24,771 nucleotides of DNA from Chloroflexota bacterium (GTDB lineage Bacteria; Chloroflexota; Limnocylindria; Limnocylindrales; CSP1-4), in NCBI GenBank assembly GCA_025935655.1, contig JAICUV010000018.1:1-24771 (forward strand), given 5' to 3'. The first letter of the stretch is position 1. Every line of letters starts with the position of its first letter. This document shows, piece by piece, positions 14,773 through 21,628 of the stretch. The position numbers and the translations under genes are program-made. Below the pieces are notes generated by a model. It was not told where the DNA came from. It saw only the letters and a program-made list of their open reading frames with translations, and ran no database searches.

Positions 14773-16226
14773 TGTGCGGCGTCGTCGGGGTCGTCCTGCC
14801 CAACCGCGGCCACGAGGCCGCGGGCGTCGCCGCGACCGCGCTGTTCGCGCTCCAGCACCGGGGGCAGGAGTCGGCCGGCGTCGGGGTCTCGGACGGGCAG
14901 CACCTCATGATCTACAAGGACCTCGGCATGGTCGGCCAGGTCCTCGACGAGCGGCGGATCCCGTCCCTGGCCGGCGACCTCGCGGTCGCGCACTGCCGGT
15001 ACTCCACGACGGGCTCCACGATCTGGGAGAACGCCCAGCCGACGCTGCGGCTCGGGCCGCGCCGCGCGCTCGCGATCGGCCACAACGGCAACCTCGTCAA
15101 CACGCGCGAGCTCCTCGACCAGCTCGAGGGCGGCCGGGGCCGGCTCCCCGCGAGCACGGACACAGAGCTGCTGACGGCGCTCCTCGCCGACGAGCCCGCC
15201 GCGGACACCGTGGACGCCCTCGTGCGCGTCCTGCCCCGGGTCCGCGGCGCGTTCAGCCTCGTGATCCTCGACGTCGAGCGGGTCATCGGCGTCCGCGACC
15301 CGCACGGGTTCCGGCCGCTCGTCCTGGGCCGGCTCCCGGTGGCCCCGGCGGCCGACGGCTCCGCGGGCCTGTGGGACGACGAGACCGGCGGCTGGATCCT
15401 CGCCTCCGAGACCGCCGCCCTCGACATCGTCGGCGCGGAGTACGTGCGCGACGTGGAGCCGGGCGAGATCGTCGTGCTCCAGGCCGGGCGCGAGCCCGTC
15501 TCCGTCCGCTATGCCGCGGCGACCCCGGCGCTGTGCGTGTTCGAGCTCATCTACTTCGCCCGGCCCGACTCGTACATGGAGGGCCGCAACCTCTACGAGG
15601 CGCGTCGCCAGATGGGGATGCAGCTCGCGCACGAGCACCCCGTGGAGGCGGACCTCGTGATGCCCGTGCCCGACACCGGGGCGCCGGCCGCCGCCGGGTT
15701 CGCGGAGGCGTCCGGCATCCCGTACCGCGAGGGCCTCGTCCGCAACCGGTACAGCGGCCGGACGTTCATCCAGCCCAGCCAGGCGATGCGCCAGCGCGGC
15801 GTCAACGTCAAGCTCTCGCCGCTGCGCGAGGTGATCCGCGGCAAGCGGCTCATCGTCGTCGACGACTCGATCGTGCGCGGCAACACCACGGCCCAGATCG
15901 TCGGCCTCCTGCGCCGCGCGGGCGCGACCGAGGTCCACGTGCGGATCTCCGCGCCGCCGATCTACCACCCCTGCTTCTACGGCATCGACACGGCCATCGA
16001 GACCGAGCTCATCGCGGCGACCCACACGGTGGAGGAGATCCGCGAGTTCATCGGCGCGGACTCGCTCGGCTACCTGTCCGTCAAGGGCGTCCTCGCGGGC
16101 CTCGACCTCCCGTACGACCGGTTCTGCTTCGCCTGCTTCGACGGCAACTACCCGGAGCCGGTCCCGTACGACGTCTCCTCGCGCAAGTTCGTCCTCGAGG
16201 AGCCCGTCGTGTCGGGCTCGCGCTAG
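14772..16226 (+). CDS. purF: Amidophosphoribosyltransferase
   Basis: PurF makes phosphoribosylamine from PRPP and glutamine, the committed step and usual point of feedback inhibition. The 484-residue product begins MCGVVG, so Cys2 would be the glutaminase nucleophile after Met removal alone, with no longer propeptide as in Bacillus. The PRPP loop is LIVVDDSIVRGNTT (around Asp364-Asp365). Cys255, Cys401, Cys452 and Cys455 (the last two in CFACFDGNYPEP) match in position and near-identical spacing the four cysteines that hold the [4Fe-4S] cluster in Bacillus-type enzymes, so an oxygen-sensitive cluster is likely. The start overlaps purL by one base (TGATG). There are 12 bases to purM. Confidence 0.97.
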   Translation: MCGVVGVVLPNRGHEAAGVAATALFALQHRGQESAGVGVSDGQHLMIYKDLGMVGQVLDERRIPSLAGDLAVAHCRYSTTGSTIWENAQPTLRLGPRRALAIGHNGNLVNTRELLDQLEGGRGRLPASTDTELLTALLADEPAADTVDALVRVLPRVRGAFSLVILDVERVIGVRDPHGFRPLVLGRLPVAPAADGSAGLWDDETGGWILASETAALDIVGAEYVRDVEPGEIVVLQAGREPVSVRYAAATPALCVFELIYFARPDSYMEGRNLYEARRQMGMQLAHEHPVEADLVMPVPDTGAPAAAGFAEASGIPYREGLVRNRYSGRTFIQPSQAMRQRGVNVKLSPLREVIRGKRLIVVDDSIVRGNTTAQIVGLLRRAGATEVHVRISAPPIYHPCFYGIDTAIETELIAATHTVEEIREFIGADSLGYLSVKGVLAGLDLPYDRFCFACFDGNYPEPVPYDVSSRKFVLEEPVVSGSR

Positions 16227-16238
16227 GCCGGCGGATCG

Positions 16239-17369
16239 ATGACCGACCGGCGGGCCGCCTACGCGCGCTCGGGCGTGGACGTCGCGGCGGGCGAGCGTGC
16301 CGTGGAGCTCATGAAGGCCTCCGTGGCGTCCACCCGCCGACCGGAGGTGCTGGGCGGGCTGGGTGGCTTCGGGTCGGCGATCGCGATCCCGCCCGGGTTC
16401 CGCGAGCCGGTCATCGTGTCCTCCACGGATGGCGTGGGGACGAAGACGGCGATCGCCTGGGCCCTCGGCCGCTACGACACGATCGGCGTGGACCTCGTGG
16501 CGATGTGCGCGGACGACGTCGTGTGCACGGGCGCGGAGCCGCTCGCGTTCCTGGACTACGTGGCGGTCGGCCGCCTCGACCCGCTCAACGTGGCGGAGCT
16601 CGTCGCGGGTGTCGCCGAGGGCTGCCGCCAGGCGGGCTGCGCGCTGGTCGGCGGCGAGACGGCCGAGCATCCGGGCCTCATGGAGCCCAACGAGTTCGAC
16701 CTGGCCGGGTTCTGCATCGGGGTGGGGGAGCGCGATCGCCTGCTCGACGGGTCGGCGGCCCGGGCCGGCGACGCCATCGTGGGCCTGGGCTCGTCGGGCC
16801 TCCACGCCAACGGCTTCTCCCTCGTCCGGGCGATCCTCGCCCAGCACGACCTCGACCTCCACGAGCCGTACCAGGCCGTCCTGGGCCGCGCGCACGGCGA
16901 CGCGAGGGCGGATGCGGCGCTCGTCTCGGAGCCCGAGCACTCGCTCGCGACGCTGGGCGAGGTCCTCCTCGCGCCGACGAGGATCTACGCCCGGGATCTG
17001 CTCGCGATCCGCGAGGCGCTCGTCATCGCGGGGTCCGACGTCCGCAGCATGGCCCACATCACCGGCGGCGGCCTGCCGGGCAACGTCCCGCGCGCGCTTC
17101 CGCGGCACCTCGGCGCACGGCTGGACCCCACGACCTGGCCGATGCCCTCGGTCATGCGGCTCCTGGGCGCCCTCGGCGCGATCGAGGACGACGAGCTCCG
17201 GGCGACGTTCAACGGCGGCCTCGGGATGATCGTCGTGGTGCCCGCGGATGCCGCGGACCAGGCCGTCCTGCTGGCGCGCGAACGCGGCGTCCCGGCATGG
17301 GTCGTGGGCGAGGTCGTCGAGGCCGGGCCCGCCGGCGAGCGGTACGCGGAGGAGGCAGGGTCGAGGTGA
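16239..17369 (+). CDS. purM: Phosphoribosylformylglycinamidine cyclo-ligase (AIR synthetase)
   Basis: PurM closes the imidazole ring, turning FGAM to AIR with ATP. The 376-residue protein (usual about 345) shows YARSGVDVAAGERAVELMK, VSSTDGVGTKT, CADDVVCTGAEPLAFLDY, ALVGGETAEHPG, GLGSSGLHANGFSLVR, LAPTRIYARDLL and HITGGGLPGNVPR, covering the ATP and substrate sites. The ATG at 16239 has only a weak GGCGG upstream, so reinitiation from purF is likely. The stop overlaps the GTG of the next gene (GTGA). Confidence 0.96.
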   Translation: MTDRRAAYARSGVDVAAGERAVELMKASVASTRRPEVLGGLGGFGSAIAIPPGFREPVIVSSTDGVGTKTAIAWALGRYDTIGVDLVAMCADDVVCTGAEPLAFLDYVAVGRLDPLNVAELVAGVAEGCRQAGCALVGGETAEHPGLMEPNEFDLAGFCIGVGERDRLLDGSAARAGDAIVGLGSSGLHANGFSLVRAILAQHDLDLHEPYQAVLGRAHGDARADAALVSEPEHSLATLGEVLLAPTRIYARDLLAIREALVIAGSDVRSMAHITGGGLPGNVPRALPRHLGARLDPTTWPMPSVMRLLGALGAIEDDELRATFNGGLGMIVVVPADAADQAVLLARERGVPAWVVGEVVEAGPAGERYAEEAGSR

Positions 17370-19609
17370 GCGCCAGGATCGCGGTCGGGGTGTCCGGGAC
17401 GGGCTCGAACCTGCGTGCGCTCGTCGCCGCGGCGGGCCGCGGCGAGCTCGGCGGGGACGTGGTGCTCGTGTTCGCCGACCGCGAGTGCGCGGCGCTCGAG
17501 TGGGCGGCGGACCAGGGGATCGAGACGATCCTCGTGCCCGGCGGTGACGACGCCGTCCTCGCCGAGACGCTGCGCGCCGTCGCGCCGGACGTCGTCGTGC
17601 TGGCGGGCTACCTGCGGCTCGTGGGGCCGGTCGTGCTGGACGCGTTCGCGGGCCGGATCCTCAACGTGCACCCGTCGCTGCTGCCGGCCTTCCCGGGCCT
17701 CCACGCCGCGCGCGACGCGATCGCGGCGGGCGTGGCCGTGACGGGCGTCACCGTCCATCTCGTCGACGCCACCCTCGACGGCGGTCCGATCATCGCCCAG
17801 GAGGCCGTCCCGGTCCTCCAGGACGACACGGAGGCCACGCTCCTGGAGCGCATCCACCCCGTCGAGCACCGGCTGCTGCCGACGGCGGTCGCGAACCTCC
17901 TCGCCGGGGCGCTGCGCGTCCCGCCCGGCAGCCGTCGCGCCCGCCTGGACACGGCGACCGCCGATGCCGCGGCACCCGTCCCGCGCCGCGCGCTCCTGTC
18001 GGTCTCGGACAAGGCGGGTCTCGCCGATCTCGGACGCGGCCTCGTCGCGCGCGGCTTCGAGCTGGTGAGCACCGGGGGCACCGGCCGCGCCCTCCGCGAG
18101 GCCGGCCTCCCCGTCACGGACGTCGCCGCCGTCACCGGCTTCCCGGAGATGCTCGACGGGCGGGTCAAGACGCTCCACCCCCGCGTCCACGCCGGCCTGC
18201 TGGCGGACCGCCGTCGCGCGGACCACCGCGAGGCCCTCGCGGCGGCGGGGATCGCCCCGTTCGACCTCGTCGTCGTGAACCTGTACCCGTTCACCGAGGC
18301 CGCGCGGAAGCCCGGGCTCTCGCTCGACGAGCTCGTGGAGGAGATCGACATCGGCGGGCCGTCGATGGTCCGCGCGGCGGCGAAGAACCACGCCAGCGTG
18401 GCGATCGTGACCTCGCCCGCGCGCTACGACGCGGTCCTCACCGCGCTCGACGAGCACGGCGCGGTGCCGCTGGGCCTGCGGTCCGCGCTCGCCGTGGAGG
18501 CGTACCGCCACACGGCCGCGTATGACGCCCGGATCGCGGCGGAGCTGCCCGGCCGGATGGCCGCCGCCGGCATCGACCTGCCGCCCGACCCCGGCTTCCC
18601 CGGTGCCGACGACCCCTATCCGCCGATCCTCACGATCTCGATGGAAAAGGTCGAGACGCTGCGCTACGGCGAGAACCCGCACCAGCCCGCGGCGCGCTAC
18701 CGGCGGACCGACCGCGACCCGCGGCCGGAGGACGGGCCGTTCGCGGGCGGCGAGCCGCCCCTCCAGGGCAAGCCGCTGAGCTACAACAACGTGCTGGACG
18801 CCTCGGCGGCCGCGGGCCTCGGACGGCTCATGCGCGGCCCGGCGGTCGTCATCGTCAAGCACACGAACCCGTGTGGCGCCGCCGAGCGGTTGACCTTGCT
18901 CGAGGCGTGGGAGGCCGCGCTGGCCGGGGACCCCGTCTCCGCGTTCGGGGGCGTGGTCGCGGTCGCCGGGACCGTGGATCGCGCGCTCGCCGAGCGGCTG
19001 ACGTCGATCTTCCTCGAGGTCGTCGTGGCGCCGGCGTTCGACGACGCCGCGCTCGAGGTGCTCGCGACCAAGCCCAACCTGCGGGTCGTCGTGGACCGCT
19101 CGCTGGGCGCGGCGCACGCCCCGACCGCCGCCGACCCGCTCGGCTCGTTCCGCACGGCCGGTGGCGCCGTGCTGGTCACGGCGCCCGACGCCCTCGACGA
19201 CGACCCCGGCGCGTGGACGGTCACGACGAAGCGCGCCCCGACGGACCGTGAGCGCGCGGACCTGGACCTCGCATGGCGGCTGTGCCGCGGCGTCGTGTCC
19301 AACGCGATCCTCCTCGTCCGGGACGGGATGCTGGTGGGCCTGGGATCGGGCCAGGTGAGCCGGGTGGACGCGTGCCGCGGGGCCGTGGAGAAGGCCCGCC
19401 AGTTCCAGGGCGAGGCTGGCGCGACGGGCGCGGTCGCCGCCTCCGACGCGTTCTTCCCGTTCGCGGACGGCCCCCGGGTGCTGCTCGACGCGGGAGTGAC
19501 CGCCATCGTCCAGCCCGGCGGCTCGATGCGCGACGCCGAGGTCCTCGCGGACGTCGACGCCGCGGGCGCCGCGATGCTCGTCACGGGGACCCGGCACTTC
19601 CGCCACTGA
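17366..19609 (+). CDS. purNH: Fused GAR transformylase (PurN) and AICAR transformylase/IMP cyclohydrolase (PurH)
   Basis: One 747-residue frame encodes two enzymes. Residues 1 to about 186 are PurN, which formylates GAR with 10-formyl-THF: VGVSGTGSNLRAL, LAGYLRLVG, then catalytic Asn100 and His102 in LNVHPSLLPAFPG and Asp138 in LDGGPII. An Arg/Ala-rich linker (about 187-206) leads to PurH (about 207-747): the MGS-like IMP cyclohydrolase domain (LLSVSDKAG, LVSTGGTGRAL, FPEMLDGRVKTLHP, NLYPF, DIGGPSMVRAAAKNH) and the transformylase domain with Lys498-His499 in VKHTNPCG, LSYNNVLDA, SAFGGVVA and SDAFFPFADG. No in-frame ATG, GTG or TTG occurs from the end of PurN until a GTG at 18064, already inside the PurH fold, so PurH cannot easily start separately. 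All catalytic residues are kept, so the protein should perform three reactions. The GTG start overlaps purM. This is the last gene of the operon. Confidence 0.95.
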   Translation: MSARIAVGVSGTGSNLRALVAAAGRGELGGDVVLVFADRECAALEWAADQGIETILVPGGDDAVLAETLRAVAPDVVVLAGYLRLVGPVVLDAFAGRILNVHPSLLPAFPGLHAARDAIAAGVAVTGVTVHLVDATLDGGPIIAQEAVPVLQDDTEATLLERIHPVEHRLLPTAVANLLAGALRVPPGSRRARLDTATADAAAPVPRRALLSVSDKAGLADLGRGLVARGFELVSTGGTGRALREAGLPVTDVAAVTGFPEMLDGRVKTLHPRVHAGLLADRRRADHREALAAAGIAPFDLVVVNLYPFTEAARKPGLSLDELVEEIDIGGPSMVRAAAKNHASVAIVTSPARYDAVLTALDEHGAVPLGLRSALAVEAYRHTAAYDARIAAELPGRMAAAGIDLPPDPGFPGADDPYPPILTISMEKVETLRYGENPHQPAARYRRTDRDPRPEDGPFAGGEPPLQGKPLSYNNVLDASAAAGLGRLMRGPAVVIVKHTNPCGAAERLTLLEAWEAALAGDPVSAFGGVVAVAGTVDRALAERLTSIFLEVVVAPAFDDAALEVLATKPNLRVVVDRSLGAAHAPTAADPLGSFRTAGGAVLVTAPDALDDDPGAWTVTTKRAPTDRERADLDLAWRLCRGVVSNAILLVRDGMLVGLGSGQVSRVDACRGAVEKARQFQGEAGATGAVAASDAFFPFADGPRVLLDAGVTAIVQPGGSMRDAEVLADVDAAGAAMLVTGTRHFRH

Positions 19610-19684
19610 CGGCATCTCGGACCGGCCCGGCCGGGTCGGACGGCCCTGTGAGACGCCGCGCGCGCCGGGGATCGTGGCGGTGTC

Positions 19685-21100
19685 GTGCCAGCCCTGTCCG
19701 CCCCGCCAGCGTCAGACGAGCGCCCGACGGCCGAGCCCGGCCGGCGCGAGGACGGCACGCACCTTGGGCGCCGGCCAGCGCCGCCCGCGCGGATCCTCCT
19801 CCGCTCGCCCAAGGACCCGTTCACCGTCGTCAGCCCCGAGGATGCCTTCCGGCACAATCTCATCGGCACCAACGCCGGCAACCTCGTCTTCCTGCAGGCG
19901 ACCTGGAAGATCCTCGGCCTGCCGGGGACCTCGCTCACGGCCGACGGGCTGCACGTGCACCCGAGGCGCGCGGACGAGATCAACGAGCGCTTCGACGCCT
20001 ACGTCCTGCCGCTCGCGAACGCGCTCCGCCCGAGCTTCGAGGACACGCTCCTGCAGCTCACGGCGCTCATCCGCCGGCTGCGCATCCCCGTCGTCGTCCT
20101 GGGCGTCGGCGCCCAGGGCACGCTCGCGGGCGACATGGAACGGCTCCGGCCCATCGAGCGGTGCGTGCGGGCCTTCGTGGCGGCCGTCCTCGACCATGGC
20201 CCGTCGATCGGCGTCCGCGGGGAGCTGACGCTGGACTACCTCCGCGGCCTGGGGTTCCGGGACGTCGAGGCGATCGGCTGTCCCTCCATGTTCCTCGACG
20301 GGCCGAGGCTCCGCGTCGCCAAGCGGGTGCCCGAGCTGACGCCGGCATCGACGATCGCGATCAACGTGTCTCCGTACGTCGGTGCGATGGGCTCGGTCGT
20401 GGCCGAGCACGTGGAGCGCTACCCGCGCCTGGTGTACGTCGCCCAGGACCTCGACACGCTGGGCCGGCTCCTGTGGGGCGAGTCGGCCGCCGCCGGCGCC
20501 GACGCCTGCGCGATGCCCGTGCACGTCTCGCACCCGCTGTTCACGGAGCGCAGGGTGCGCTTCTACGTCGAGCCCTGGCCGTGGATCGAGGGCCTGCGCG
20601 GCATGGACTTCGTGTTCGGGACGCGGATCCACGGCAACATCGCGGCCCTGCTCGCCGGGACGCCGGCGTTCGTCCTCGCGCACGACTCGCGCACCCTGGA
20701 GCTCGCGCGCTACTTCGGGATCCCGCACCGCATCCTCCGGGACGACGGGACACGCATCGATGCCGCCCGGCTGTACGAGGAGGCGGACTACTCGAGCCTC
20801 AACGAGGGCCATGCCGCCCGGTTCGAGGCGTTCACCGCCTATCTCCGCGCGCACGGGCTGACGACGGTGTTCGCCGACGGCGACGGCGGCCGCGCATTCG
20901 ACGAACGGGTCGCTCGGACCGCGTTCCCCGGTGCGGTCGGCGGCGAGGCGTGCCGCCGCCATGGCTGGCTGGCCTCCACGACGGGTCGGGCCCGCCACCG
21001 GATCCACAGGGCGGTCCGCTCGGCCCGCGTCCGCCGGTTGCGGGTCGCCGCGCTCCGCCTGCTTGACGCCGCCGGCCCGGACGGCGATCGCGCCGGCTGA
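19685..21100 (+). CDS. Polysaccharide pyruvyl transferase family protein
   Basis: A 471-residue protein of the polysaccharide pyruvyl transferase (CsaB/WcaK) family, which typically moves pyruvate from phosphoenolpyruvate to sugars in cell-surface glycans. Supporting motifs are IGTNAGNLVFLQ near the start of the domain, PVVVLGVGAQGT, SIGVRGELTLDYLRGLGF, AIGCPSMFLD and the C-terminal FGTRIHGNIAALLAGTPAFVLAHDSRT with the conserved His316. The first 35 residues and the last 40 or so are low complexity, the latter Arg/Ala rich. GTG at 19685 is the first in-frame start; no ribosome binding site or TANNNT box supports it. No glycan genes lie nearby, so the substrate is unknown. It is 75 bases downstream of the purine operon and may have its own promoter. 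Confidence 0.8.
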   Translation: MPALSAPPASDERPTAEPGRREDGTHLGRRPAPPARILLRSPKDPFTVVSPEDAFRHNLIGTNAGNLVFLQATWKILGLPGTSLTADGLHVHPRRADEINERFDAYVLPLANALRPSFEDTLLQLTALIRRLRIPVVVLGVGAQGTLAGDMERLRPIERCVRAFVAAVLDHGPSIGVRGELTLDYLRGLGFRDVEAIGCPSMFLDGPRLRVAKRVPELTPASTIAINVSPYVGAMGSVVAEHVERYPRLVYVAQDLDTLGRLLWGESAAAGADACAMPVHVSHPLFTERRVRFYVEPWPWIEGLRGMDFVFGTRIHGNIAALLAGTPAFVLAHDSRTLELARYFGIPHRILRDDGTRIDAARLYEEADYSSLNEGHAARFEAFTAYLRAHGLTTVFADGDGGRAFDERVARTAFPGAVGGEACRRHGWLASTTGRARHRIHRAVRSARVRRLRVAALRLLDAAGPDGDRAG

Positions 21101-21120
21101 CCGATGACGGCCGCGGCTGG

Positions 21121-21148
21121 TTGACAACCCTTCGCGCGGTGGGACACT
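21121..21148 (+). promoter_or_regulatory. Promoter of the NTF2-like gene (TTGACA and GACACT), leaderless
   Basis: A perfect -35 TTGACA (21121-21126) is followed after 16 bases by GACACT (21143-21148), which ends seven bases before the ATG at 21156. This is the best-defined promoter in the window and leaves no room for a Shine-Dalgarno. Confidence 0.65.
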
Positions 21149-21155
21149 CAGCCGC

Positions 21156-21593
21156 ATGACCCACGAGGACATCGTCCGCCGCTACTGCACGGCGGTCTCC
21201 ACCCGTGACCATGACACGGCCGAGTCCCTGCGCCACCGCGACTGGCAGTGCGAGTGGCCGCAGAGCGGTGAGCGGGTGACCTCGAGCGCGTCGATGCGCG
21301 CGATCATCGACGCCTATCCGGGCGGCCCGTGGGAGCCCAGGGAGCGCCGCCTGCGCGGCAGCGAGGACCAGTACGTCCTGTCGCCGTCGGGCACGCTCGT
21401 CGCGATCGCCGGGGCCGGTGACACGTGGACGGCCGAGTGGGCGAACCTCTATCCCAACGACCGCGAGTACCTCGTCATCGACATCATCCAGCTCCGCGAC
21501 GGCCGCGTGTACCGCGAGACGACGTACTGGGCGGAGCCGTTCCCCGCGCCCGAGTGGCGCCGGCCGTGGGTGGAGCTCGACCCGCCCGGCTGA
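21156..21593 (+). CDS. NTF2-like / SnoaL-like domain protein
   Basis: A 145-residue protein with the alpha+beta cone pattern of the NTF2/SnoaL superfamily: an N-terminal helix (HEDIVRRYCTAVSTRDHDTAESL), a DWQCEWPQSGERVTS strand region, then strands ending in YLVIDIIQLRDGRVYRETTYWAEPF, which is the usual superfamily end. Members include enzymes, ligand binders and proteins of unknown role, and no catalytic set can be assigned. No signal peptide is seen. The ATG lies seven bases after a GACACT -10 box with an ideal -35 TTGACA, so the mRNA is probably leaderless. The gene probably stands alone; metG has its own -10-like box. Confidence 0.75.
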   Translation: MTHEDIVRRYCTAVSTRDHDTAESLRHRDWQCEWPQSGERVTSSASMRAIIDAYPGGPWEPRERRLRGSEDQYVLSPSGTLVAIAGAGDTWTAEWANLYPNDREYLVIDIIQLRDGRVYRETTYWAEPFPAPEWRRPWVELDPPG

Positions 21594-21613
21594 GGAGCCG
21601 CCCGCGCGCTTGC

Positions 21614-21619
21614 TACCAT
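21614..21619 (+). promoter_or_regulatory. -10-like box (TACCAT) upstream of metG
   Basis: TACCAT fits TANNNT and ends nine bases before the ATG at 21629. The interval has no strong Shine-Dalgarno. Leaderless or near-leaderless initiation is inferred. Confidence 0.4.
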
Positions 21620-21628
21620 CGCCGGGCC

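Noticed and set aside
19620..19637. GC-rich imperfect hairpin after purNH as an intrinsic terminator
   Set aside because: It has a bulge, a three-base loop and no T-run. In DNA this GC-rich such hairpins arise by chance.
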